A stretch of 64,000 bases of DNA from Intrasporangium flavum (GTDB lineage Bacteria > Actinomycetota > Actinomycetes > Actinomycetales > Dermatophilaceae): positions 1 to 64,000 of the forward strand of contig NZ_MLJO01000008.1 in the NCBI RefSeq assembly GCF_001956915.1, read 5' to 3'. Under the pieces are notes generated by a model. That model made no database searches. It saw only the letters and a list, made by a program, of their open reading frames with translations, and had not been told where the DNA came from. A program made the position numbers and the translations under genes. Below, in pieces: positions 56,537 through 63,194 of this stretch (its first letter is position 1; every line of letters starts with the position of its first letter).

Positions 56537-58420
56537 TCAGAGGAAGACGGACTTGCGCTGCATGAGCAGGCTGTAGAGCGTCTGCTGGATCGTCTCGCGC
56601 ACCTGGTCGGTGAGGTCGAAGACGAGCATCGGGTCGTCGGCCGCCTCGGGCCCGAACGAGGTCGTGTCGATGGGCGGCCCGAACTCGATGAGCCACTTGC
56701 TCGGCAGCGGGATCATCCCCAGCGGCCCGAGCAGCGGGAACGTCGGCGTGATCGGCGCGTACGGCAGCCCGAGCAGGCGCGCGACCGCCGGCATGTTGCC
56801 GAGGATCGGGTAGATCTCCTCGGCGCCGACGATCGACACCGGCACGATCGGCACGCCGGCCCGCAGCGCCGCCGACACGAAGCCGCCGCGGCCGAACCGC
56901 TGGAGCTTGTACCGCTCGCTGAACGGCTTGCCGACGCCCTTGAAGCCCTCGGGCCAGACACCGACGAGCTCGCCGCCGCGCAGCAGCCGCTCGGCGTCGG
57001 TGTTGGCTGCGAGCGTCGAGCCCGACCGGCGCGCCATGGTGCCGACGAAGGGCAGCTGGAAGACGAGGTCGGCGCCGAGCATCCGCAGGTGCCGGTGCTG
57101 TGGGTGCTCGTCGTACACCGCGACCTGGGTCATGAGCGAGTCCATCGCCACGGTGCCGGAGTGGTTGCCGACGACGAGCGCGCCGCCCACGGACGGGATG
57201 TTCTCGATGCCGCGCACCTCAACCCGGAACCACGACCGGTAGAACGGGCGCAGCAGCGGCAGGTGGACGTGGACGGTGTAGTCCTCGTCGAAGCCGAACT
57301 CGTCGACGGTGTAGTCGCCGGTGATCCGGCGCCGCAGGTAGGCGAGGGTCTCGGCGACCTGCCGCTCGACCTCCTCGGCGGGCAGGCCGGCGGAGGTCGC
57401 CGCCGCGCGCAGGACGTTGACGGCGAGCTCGACGAGCTCGGCCGGGCCGGGGCGGGACTCGCTGCTGAACTCGGCGGCCTCGAGCACGGCCCCGACGAGC
57501 TTCTCCGCCTTGGACTGCAGCCCGGTGAGGCCGAGGGCGCTGGCGAGGTCGGACCCCTCCGCCGTGACGTCGCCGGCCTCGGGCTCCTCGATCGGCGGCA
57601 CGGCCCGCAGCCGCGCCCGCTCGCGGACCTCCTCGAGCGAGGGCGATGCCGGGGTTGACGCCGGGGGCAGCGGCACCCGGCGTGGCGGACGCGTGCGCGC
57701 CGGGGGCGTCCGGGTGGGCTCGGTGGTCGGAGCGCCGTCGCGAGCACCCGCACCGGACGTGCCGGACGCGTCGGCGGCCGCGCCGCGGGGGCGCTCGCCG
57801 GGGCCGGGCTCGCCGGTGGGGACGGCGGTCGGGTGGGCGGCCCGGGAGGCCGACTCGGTGCGGCCGGCGCGGATCGCGGCCCGGCTCGGCCGGGTGCGCG
57901 GCGCGGGCGCGGCCTTCGGCTCCTCGACGCCGGTCGGGGTGTCATCGGTGGGAGTGTCGCCGGCGGCGATGTGCTCGGCGGTGGGCGTGGGGGCGTCGGT
58001 CGGCTCGAGGAGGTCCTCGGCCGCGGTCGCGGCGGGCTCGGCCGGGTCTACGGGCTGGAGCGGCTCGACGGACTCGACGGTGCCGCCGGACAGCAGCGGC
58101 GTGCCCGAGCGCCGCTGGCGTTCGCCCGAGGCCCGCGCTGCTCCGGCGGCGAACGCGCCGCGGCTCGGCCGCGAGGAGCTCGGCGACCTCGGAGCCGCCT
58201 TCTTGGCCGCCGGAGTCGTCGTGCTCGAGGTCTTCGCGGCTGCGCGCGTCGCGGTCGCGGCGTTCTTCGTGGCGGCCTTCTTGGCGGTCTTCTTGGCGGT
58301 CTTCTTGGCGGTGGTCTTCCCGGCGGCCTTCTTCTTCTCGGGCGGGCGCGGCGTCGACGCCGCCTCGGTCGCGCCGGTGGGCTCGGTCGGGGTGTCCGGT
58401 TCCTGGCGGGCGGGGCTCAC
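56537..58420 (-). CDS. PlsC-like acyltransferase with a long histone-like N-terminal extension
   Basis: A 627-residue protein. The C-terminal 270 residues are a 1-acylglycerol-3-phosphate acyltransferase domain: VVGNHSGTVAMDS carries H-x4-D (about 418-426) and GVWPEGFKGVGKP is block III. The first 80 residues are a Lys/Ala array (KKTAKKTAKKAATK) like histone H1/HupB tails, and residues 90-270 are Pro/Thr/Arg-rich and probably disordered. GTG 58420 overlaps the SDR stop as GTGA. Synteny with Rv0501-Rv0502 of M. tuberculosis supports a conserved pair in lipid metabolism; the acceptor is unknown. Confidence 0.86.
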   Translation of the reverse strand: MSPARQEPDTPTEPTGATEAASTPRPPEKKKAAGKTTAKKTAKKTAKKAATKNAATATRAAAKTSSTTTPAAKKAAPRSPSSSRPSRGAFAAGAARASGERQRRSGTPLLSGGTVESVEPLQPVDPAEPAATAAEDLLEPTDAPTPTAEHIAAGDTPTDDTPTGVEEPKAAPAPRTRPSRAAIRAGRTESASRAAHPTAVPTGEPGPGERPRGAAADASGTSGAGARDGAPTTEPTRTPPARTRPPRRVPLPPASTPASPSLEEVRERARLRAVPPIEEPEAGDVTAEGSDLASALGLTGLQSKAEKLVGAVLEAAEFSSESRPGPAELVELAVNVLRAAATSAGLPAEEVERQVAETLAYLRRRITGDYTVDEFGFDEDYTVHVHLPLLRPFYRSWFRVEVRGIENIPSVGGALVVGNHSGTVAMDSLMTQVAVYDEHPQHRHLRMLGADLVFQLPFVGTMARRSGSTLAANTDAERLLRGGELVGVWPEGFKGVGKPFSERYKLQRFGRGGFVSAALRAGVPIVPVSIVGAEEIYPILGNMPAVARLLGLPYAPITPTFPLLGPLGMIPLPSKWLIEFGPPIDTTSFGPEAADDPMLVFDLTDQVRETIQQTLYSLLMQRKSVFL

Positions 58421-59463
58421 GGCTGGATCCTGTCGAGGACGCGGGCGATGGCGGCGGCCGTGCCTCCGGCGGCGTCGGTGACGGCGTCGGACACGCCGTC
58501 GACGCCGGGCACGGCCGGGCGCAGGTGGTGGGCGTAGTGCTCGAAGGCCGAACGCGTCGTGTACTGCGGCTCGAAGCCGAGCACGTCACGCATCCGGTGC
58601 GTGTCGAGGCCGCGGCCGAAGGCGAGGAACGTCAGCTGGTCGCGGGAGAAGTCGGCCAGGCCGCTGCGGCGCACGACGCTGCCGAAGATCCCGGCCGCGG
58701 CGAGCGGCACCGGCAGGATCGGCCGACGCGCGATGGCGGTGCACTGGGTCACGGTGAGGAAGCCGTCGGCGGCGACGTTGACGATGCCGACGGCCGGGCC
58801 GGTGGTCGCGAGGATCATCGCGGCCGTCGCGTCGTCCTCGTGGAGGAACTGGAAGCGGGCGTCGAAGCCCAGCGGCACCGGCACGACCGGCAGGGCGAAG
58901 TAGTCGGTGAGCGCCGTGTGGATGCTCGGGCCGATGACGTTGGCCAGGCGCAGCATCGTGATCTCGACGTCGGGACGGCGCCGGGAGAAGCCCCGCACGT
59001 AGCCCTCGACCTCGACGGAGTCCTTGCCGAAACCGGCGCGTGGCATCGTCTTGGGGCTCATGTCCTCGCTGAACATCGCGGGGTCGCGCGGCGACGAGCC
59101 GTACACCGCGGCCGAGGACTTCACGACGAGGCGGCTCACCGACTCGGACTTCTGGCACGCGGCGAGCAGCTGCATCGTGCCGATGACGTTGATCTCCTTC
59201 TGCGTCATGCGGCCACCGGTGTCCTTGGGGGTCGCGATGACGTTCATGTGCACGACGGTGTCGACCTTCGCCTGCGCCATGATCCGCCCGATCATCGGGT
59301 TGCGGATGTCGGCGCGGACGAACTCGGCGCGACCGATCGAGTGCCGAGGCGGCACGACGTCGACGCCGAGGATGCGCTCGATGCCGGGATCGGCGGACAG
59401 GCGCCGCGCGTAGAGGCCGCCGAGGTACCGGGACACGCCGGTCACCAGAACGACCTTGGCCAT
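58417..59463 (-). CDS. Atypical extended SDR (NAD-dependent epimerase/dehydratase family, GalE2-like)
   Basis: A 348-residue Rossmann protein starting at ATG 59463 behind GGAGGAG. The N-terminal motif is altered (VLVTGVSRYLGGLYARRL), and where epimerases have YxxxK this protein reads RAGFGKDSVEVEGYV, with Phe for Tyr and no Lys at the usual place. SSAAVYGSS is kept. It may therefore bind NAD and a nucleotide sugar or lipid without classical epimerase chemistry. It is coupled to the acyltransferase (GTGA overlap); mycobacterial Rv0501 is the likely counterpart. Confidence 0.84.
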   Translation of the reverse strand: MAKVVLVTGVSRYLGGLYARRLSADPGIERILGVDVVPPRHSIGRAEFVRADIRNPMIGRIMAQAKVDTVVHMNVIATPKDTGGRMTQKEINVIGTMQLLAACQKSESVSRLVVKSSAAVYGSSPRDPAMFSEDMSPKTMPRAGFGKDSVEVEGYVRGFSRRRPDVEITMLRLANVIGPSIHTALTDYFALPVVPVPLGFDARFQFLHEDDATAAMILATTGPAVGIVNVAADGFLTVTQCTAIARRPILPVPLAAAGIFGSVVRRSGLADFSRDQLTFLAFGRGLDTHRMRDVLGFEPQYTTRSAFEHYAHHLRPAVPGVDGVSDAVTDAAGGTAAAIARVLDRIQP

Positions 59464-59773
59464 CGGCTCCTCCAGTCCTCGGGTGCGGCGGTCAGCAGCG
59501 GGTGCGACGGTCGGGCCCGGGCGCCGGAGCGCCGGCTCCCTCGTCCTTGGAAAGCCTACCCAGCAGGCCCCCGTCCGCGCCGCGCGACGCGGTGTGGGTC
59601 TCGTCGCACCGCGGGCGGCCCGCCCGAGATCGGGGCGGTCGGGACGCCGCCCGCCGCTCCCCCACCGTGACCGGAGACGGCCCGGAGACGCGAACGACCC
59701 CCACCCGAGGTCGGGCGAGGGTCGACGGCGCCGCGGGACGGACCCGCGACGGAGCACTCCCGGAGGAGTCAGC
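59464..59773 (-). other. 310-nt leader/intergenic region between bS22 and SDR genes
   Basis: No credible gene is seen. On the minus strand a TAGGCT -10-like hexamer near 59563-59558 could start the SDR-acyltransferase transcript with a leader of about 90 nt. GC-rich inverted repeats such as GCCGG-CGCT-CCGGC near 59531-59545 may be the end of the bS22 transcript. The SDR ribosome site GGAGGAG closes the region. Confidence 0.45.
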
Positions 59774-59872
59774 TCACTTCTTGTTGCGACGCTGGTGACG
59801 CGTCTTGCGCAGCAGCTTGCGGTGCTTCTTCTTCGCCATCCGCTTGCGGCGCTTCTTGATGACAGAGCCCAT
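59774..59872 (-). CDS. 30S ribosomal protein bS22 (AURKAIP1/COX24 domain)
   Basis: A 32-residue, extremely basic protein (MGSVIKKRRKRMAKKKHRKL then LRKTRHQRRNKK), the actinobacterial small ribosomal protein bS22/bTHXc found as an additional 30S protein in mycobacterial ribosome structures. It is too short for most gene finders. ATG 59872 follows AAGGA. The order HTH protein, bS22, SDR, acyltransferase matches Rv0500A-Rv0502. Confidence 0.93.
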   Translation of the reverse strand: MGSVIKKRRKRMAKKKHRKLLRKTRHQRRNKK

Positions 59873-60105
59873 GGTTGTCCTTGTCGTGCGACTGGATTTG
59901 CTGACGAACGTGTCGACCTGCGTCGACACACCGTCACGTGCAGTGCAGTCGATGTGTCACGAGCCGAACAGGCTTCACAGCCTAGCGTGTGCGTGGCGCC
60001 GAACCCAAAAGCAGCGTCCGACAGGCTCAGCTCGAGCAGTGCGCCGGGCACGCGTCACGGCGTTCCGCCCGCTCCGTCCGGGGCGCGACTCCCCGTCCTG
60101 GGCAC

Positions 60106-60150
60106 GACGCGCTCGGGGCCGACGCGCTCGGGGCCGACGCGCTCGGGGCC
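60106..60150. repeat. Three perfect tandem copies of a 15-nt unit
   Basis: GACGCGCTCGGGGCC occurs at 60106-60120, 60121-60135 and 60136-60150, then GACGC starts a partial fourth. It lies beyond the terminator of the HTH gene and upstream of bS22; copy number may vary between strains. Confidence 0.9.
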
Positions 60151-60156
60151 GACGCA

Positions 60157-60194
60157 AGAGGGCGGTCCGGGCCGAGTGGCCCGGACCGCCCTCT
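60157..60194 (-). terminator. 17-bp perfect hairpin terminator of the HTH gene
   Basis: AGAGGGCGGTCCGGGCC (60157-60173) and GGCCCGGACCGCCCTCT (60178-60194) pair completely around a 4-nt loop, 20 nt past the HTH stop on the minus strand. There is no long U-tract, as usual in GC-rich actinobacteria. Confidence 0.85.
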
Positions 60195-60214
60195 GGTGCG
60201 GTGTGACGCTGGTG

Positions 60215-60415
60215 TCACGCGGTGTCGATGTACGACGTCTGCAGGTACTTGTGCACCGCATCCTCCGGAACCCGGAAGGAGCGGCCGACCCGGACGGCGG
60301 GGAGCTCCCCACCGTGGACGAGCCGGTAGACCGTCATCTTGGACACGCGCATGATCGAGGCGACCTCGGCGACGGTCAGGAACCGCACCTCGGCGAGCTG
60401 GCGCTCATTCGACAT
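60215..60415 (-). CDS. Excisionase/MerR-type helix-turn-helix protein (Rv0500A / SCO3328-like)
   Basis: A 66-residue DNA-binding protein consisting of one winged helix: VRFLTVAEVASIMRVSKMTV and YRLVHGGELPAVRVGRSFRV, ending in YLQTSYIDTA. This small protein is almost universal in actinobacteria next to bS22. It is related to BldC in fold, but is not BldC itself. ATG 60415 is chosen. The frame stays open to a TTG at 60490 that lies 6 nt after a TAGTGT -10 box, so a 91-residue leaderless form cannot be excluded; more likely this is a 75-nt leader. Confidence 0.9.
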   Translation of the reverse strand: MSNERQLAEVRFLTVAEVASIMRVSKMTVYRLVHGGELPAVRVGRSFRVPEDAVHKYLQTSYIDTA

Positions 60416-60619
60416 GTGATACCCCGATCTTCTGTTGGTGCATCCGCGCGTCGCCGGCTTCCCCTCCGGCGAAACTGCACGCAGGTGCAAGAAGCAACAC
60501 TAGGGGCAGATGTGACTGGAGGGGAAGTGGACGGGGAAATCCGGCTGGGAAAGGCAAGGAGGCGCGCCGAGAGGGATCTGTGATTCCGAGGCCTGCCGCC
60601 CGTCCCGGACGGCCTCGTG

Positions 60620-61972
60620 CTAGGGCTCGAGACGGTGCAGGTCGCGCGGGAACAGGGTCACCTCGCGGACGTTCTCGGCCCCGGTCAGGCGCGCCACCCA
60701 GCGCTCGAGACCGATCGCGAAACCGCCGTGCGGCGGCATCCCGTGCGCGAACGCGTCGAGGTACCCCGCGAGGACCGAGGCGTCGGTTCCGGTGCGCTCG
60801 AGGGCGGCCGCGTAGTCCGAGGGCCGGTGCAGGCGCTGCCCGCCGGTCGTCAGCTCGAGGCCCCGGAAGAGCAGGTCGAAGCTGTTGCTCCACCGCTCGT
60901 CGTCCGGCTGCGGGTGCGTGTAGAACGGTCGCTTGGCCATGGGGTAGCCCTCGACGGCGAGGAAGTCCGAACCGTGCTCGGCCAGCGCCCAGGCCCCGAG
61001 CGCCCGCTCGTGCGCCGGGCTGAGGTCGGGCTCGTCCGGGTCCGCGCCGACCAGGGAGAGCGCCTCGCTGAAGTGGACCACCGGGATCTGCTCCGGCACG
61101 ACGGGCAGCTCGATGCCGAGCGTCGCGACGGCCTCGGACGCGTCGGCCCGCACGGCCTCGACCATGCCGGCGACCGCGGCACGCAGCACCGCGAGCACGT
61201 CCCGGTGGTCGCGGACGAAGCCGAGCTCGGCGTCGAGAGAGGTGTACTGGGCCAGGTGGCGCACCGTGTCGTGCGGTTCGGCCCGGAACACCGGCCCCAC
61301 CTCGAAGACGCGCTCGAACACCCCGACGAGCATCTGCTTGTACAGCTGCGGGCTCTGTGCCAGGTAGGCCGTGCGACCGAAGTAGTCGACGGTGAAGACG
61401 TTGGCCCCGGACTCGGTGGCCGTGCCGACGAGCTTGGGCGTGGCGATCTCGGTGAACTCGAGCTCGCCCAGCGCAGAACGGAACCCGCGCATCGACGCCG
61501 AGGCGATGGCCCAGGCGGCGCGGTGCCGAGGGTGCCGCAACGTCACCGCGGCGTGGTCCAGGAGCGTCGGCAGTCCCGCCCCGAAGGTGGGTCGCCACAG
61601 CTCGACGGGCGGCGCCGTGGCCGGCTCGGTCAGGGCCTCGAGGACGGGGTCGACGAGCTCGGCCCCGCCCGGCGCGGCCGGGTTGAGGCTGACGCGTCCG
61701 GTGACGCGCACCGTCGTCTCCTCGGGCACCGACGCCAGGGCCGCGAGGGCCTCGGGCTCGCGCACGACGACCTGGGCCAGCCCCGAGCGGTCGCGTACGA
61801 CGAGGAAGCTGACGCTGGCGAGCACGCGGCGCCGGTGCACCCAGCCCATGAGGACGGCCGCGCGGCCGTCGCCGACGCTCGCGAGGTCGCGTGCGAGGAC
61901 GCGGGACGGGCCGGGTTCGCCTGCAGCAGTGGGTGTCACGGGCGTCGTGACGGTCGATGGGTTCGGTTGCAT
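60620..61972 (-). CDS. aspS: Archaeal-type (probably non-discriminating) aspartyl-tRNA synthetase
   Basis: A 450-residue class IIb synthetase. The OB-fold anticodon domain is short (VLMGWVHRRRVLASVSFLVV), motif 2 is VFRAEPHDTVRHLAQYTSLD and motif 3 is GGFAIGLERWVARLTG; there is no bacterial GAD insertion, which gives the archaeal/AspRS2 length. Such enzymes often charge both tRNA-Asp and tRNA-Asn. A standard bacterial AspRS is presumably elsewhere. ATG 61972 has GGAGG 8 nt upstream, buried in a leader hairpin that looks like the regulatory end of a T-box riboswitch. Confidence 0.9.
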   Translation of the reverse strand: MQPNPSTVTTPVTPTAAGEPGPSRVLARDLASVGDGRAAVLMGWVHRRRVLASVSFLVVRDRSGLAQVVVREPEALAALASVPEETTVRVTGRVSLNPAAPGGAELVDPVLEALTEPATAPPVELWRPTFGAGLPTLLDHAAVTLRHPRHRAAWAIASASMRGFRSALGELEFTEIATPKLVGTATESGANVFTVDYFGRTAYLAQSPQLYKQMLVGVFERVFEVGPVFRAEPHDTVRHLAQYTSLDAELGFVRDHRDVLAVLRAAVAGMVEAVRADASEAVATLGIELPVVPEQIPVVHFSEALSLVGADPDEPDLSPAHERALGAWALAEHGSDFLAVEGYPMAKRPFYTHPQPDDERWSNSFDLLFRGLELTTGGQRLHRPSDYAAALERTGTDASVLAGYLDAFAHGMPPHGGFAIGLERWVARLTGAENVREVTLFPRDLHRLEP

Positions 61973-61978
61973 TCCGTT

Positions 61979-62100
61979 CACCTCCGGTGGGTTCGTGCCC
62001 CGGAGGTGTGGGCGATGGGGAATGTCGCTGTGCCACCACACCTTCGCCGCCGCAGGAGTGCGGAGGCCTCTTGTCGTGCTCGGCTCAGGATCGTCAGGCC
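61979..62100 (-). promoter_or_regulatory. Putative translational T-box riboswitch in the aspS leader
   Basis: Antisequestrator: GGUGUGG (62042-62036) pairs with CCACACC (62011-62005), then a 7-nt bulge UGGCACA (62035-62029), a 4-bp helix GCGA/UCGC (62028-62025, 62015-62012) and a 9-nt loop. This is the T-box geometry (bulge consensus UGGNACC); GGUGGCACAGCG fits the T-box core GGUGGNACCGCG at 11 of 12 positions. Sequestrator: CACCUCCGG (62008-62000) pairs with CCGGAGGUG (61987-61979), burying the GGAGG ribosome site, and shares 62008-62005 with the antisequestrator, so the two exclude each other. UGGC fits a tRNA ending GCCA (Asp, Asn). Stem I and the specifier are not resolved; GACGAU at 62095-62090 offers Asp codons. 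Confidence 0.6.
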
Positions 62101-62135
62101 CGTCGTCGCCGTGCCGGAAAGGGTACGCCGACGAC
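62100..62135 (-). terminator. Imperfect long hairpin downstream of the DUF3592-like gene
   Basis: CGUCGUCG-G-CGU and ACG-G-CGACGACG pair over 12 positions with one G-G mismatch around a 12-nt loop. It can act as a terminator for the upstream gene or be the first stem of the aspS leader RNA; the loop also contains a TACCCT -10-like hexamer. Confidence 0.45.
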
Positions 62136-62156
62136 GTGCCGGGTGACCACCGACTT

Positions 62157-62972
62157 TCAGTGCCTGACGGGCCTGGTGACGAGAGTGCTTGCAGCCGTGG
62201 CGATCCGGGCCCTCTCCTCGTCGGTGAGGTCGAGCCGCGTGAGTCCCTGGTCGAGCAGGATCGGGTCCTGCCCCTCGGCCATCGCCGCGAGCAGACGCCC
62301 GTCGGCGAGCCCGTACGGGGCCACCTCCGCCTCGGTGATGAGGCTCGAGAGCTTGGGTCCGCTGCCGTCCGGCGCGGTGTAGCGGTAGGCCTTGCCGCGC
62401 AGGAACACGTCCTGGACGCTGACGACCGGGACCGCCACGAAGCGCAGGACCTGCTCGGTGTCGTAGCTCTCGCGCGCCCGGCGGGAGCGGCGGTAGTGGC
62501 GCACCGGCACGACGGCGCACCCGAGGAAGAGGAGCAGGGACCCCACTGCGGTGAGGACCCGGTTCGGGAGCTTCTCGAGGGCGACGGACGCCGTGGCGTT
62601 GGAAGGGTCGTCGCCCGCGACGATGATGTCGGTCGAGTAGTCGTGCCCGCCGATGTCGACCCAGAAGTAGTCGCGCGGGACCACGTGCGTCCGGCCGTCG
62701 ACCGTGTAGGTGAGCGTCACGGAGCAGTCGGCCAGGGCCCTCTTGACGTGGCAGGAGCCGTCGACCTGGCCGTCGGAGATGGTGACGGGGTTGGCGCGGA
62801 TCGCCAGGTCGGGCGCGATCGTCGAGACCAGCCAGCCGGCGCAACCCACGGCGAGGGCGACGAAGAACGCGGCGAGGACCAGCTGCGCCGTGGGCGGCGT
62901 GGTCCCGGTGCGCACCACGCGGATCGGTCGGTCGGGAAAGCTCGCGGCTGTGGAGGAGTCGGCGTCGGACAC
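62157..62972 (-). CDS. DUF3592-like two-helix membrane protein
   Basis: A 271-residue protein with transmembrane helices near 29-50 (LVLAAFFVALAVGCAGWLVS) and 137-157 (RVLTAVGSLLLFLGCAVVPV) flanking an extracytoplasmic domain with two Cys (SCHVKRALADCSVTLTY), and a cytoplasmic C-terminal domain. The layout matches DUF3592. Function unknown. GTG 62972 has no ribosome site; TAGGAT (62985-62980) ends 7 nt upstream, suggesting a leaderless mRNA. Its stop immediately precedes the aspS leader, and an imperfect 12-position hairpin at 62135-62100 may terminate it or belong to that leader. Confidence 0.7.
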   Translation of the reverse strand: MSDADSSTAASFPDRPIRVVRTGTTPPTAQLVLAAFFVALAVGCAGWLVSTIAPDLAIRANPVTISDGQVDGSCHVKRALADCSVTLTYTVDGRTHVVPRDYFWVDIGGHDYSTDIIVAGDDPSNATASVALEKLPNRVLTAVGSLLLFLGCAVVPVRHYRRSRRARESYDTEQVLRFVAVPVVSVQDVFLRGKAYRYTAPDGSGPKLSSLITEAEVAPYGLADGRLLAAMAEGQDPILLDQGLTRLDLTDEERARIATAASTLVTRPVRH

Positions 62973-62999
62973 TCGCGCGATCCTAGGGCCGGACAGCCC

Positions 63000-63165
63000 G
63001 CCGCGGCGCCGGCGTCGCCTGGACGCAGCGCAGCGAGCGAGGAACGAGCGAGCGGAGCGAGCGCAGATGGCTCAGCCGCGGCGCCGGCGTCGCCTGGACG
63101 TAGCGAAGCGAGCGAGGAACGAGCGAGCGAAGCGGAGGAAGGCGACGCCTGAAGGGCGCCGCGGC
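63000..63165. repeat. Direct repeat pair with a long inverted-repeat element
   Basis: A 60-nt unit at 63001-63060 recurs at 63076-63135 with about four changes (75-nt period). Copy 2 is bounded by a composite inverted repeat: GCCGCGGCGCC (63075-63085) with GGCGCCGCGGC (63155-63165), and GGCGTCGCCT (63086-63095) with AGGCGACGCC (63140-63149). Copy 1 lacks the right arm. The interior is a GAGCGAGG-type repeat. The element fills the space between the acuC stop and the next promoter and probably terminates acuC. Confidence 0.8.
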
Positions 63166-63194
63166 ACGCGCCGGGCGAAGCAGGCGCCAAGAAT

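Larger units (their letters stand above)
59873..60214 (-). other. 342-nt intergenic region: bS22 promoter, tandem repeat and HTH-gene terminator
   Basis: No gene is supported. A TAGGCT -10-like box (minus strand, about 59983-59978) could start bS22 with a leader of about 100 nt. Upstream are three 15-nt direct repeats (60106-60150) and a 17-bp perfect hairpin (60157-60194), annotated separately. Confidence 0.5.

Noticed and set aside
58254-58345. Repeated TTCTTGGCGG units near the acyltransferase 5' end as a mobile repeat
   Set aside because: They simply encode the Lys/Thr/Ala tail (KKTA units) in frame and need no other explanation.
60416-60490. 25-residue N-terminal extension of the HTH protein from a TTG that lies 6 nt after TAGTGT
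   Set aside because: Homologues start close to the MSNER residue, TTG is a poor leaderless start, and the stretch is better explained as a 5' leader.
62100-62135. Hairpin just upstream of the aspS leader as the T-box Stem I with its specifier
   Set aside because: Its 12-nt loop contains no Asp or Asn codon, and it abuts the upstream stop, so a terminator role is at least as likely; the specifier is left open.
63000-63165. Possible CRISPR-like array
   Set aside because: Only two degenerate units exist, the spacing between them is similar in sequence, and no cas genes are near.
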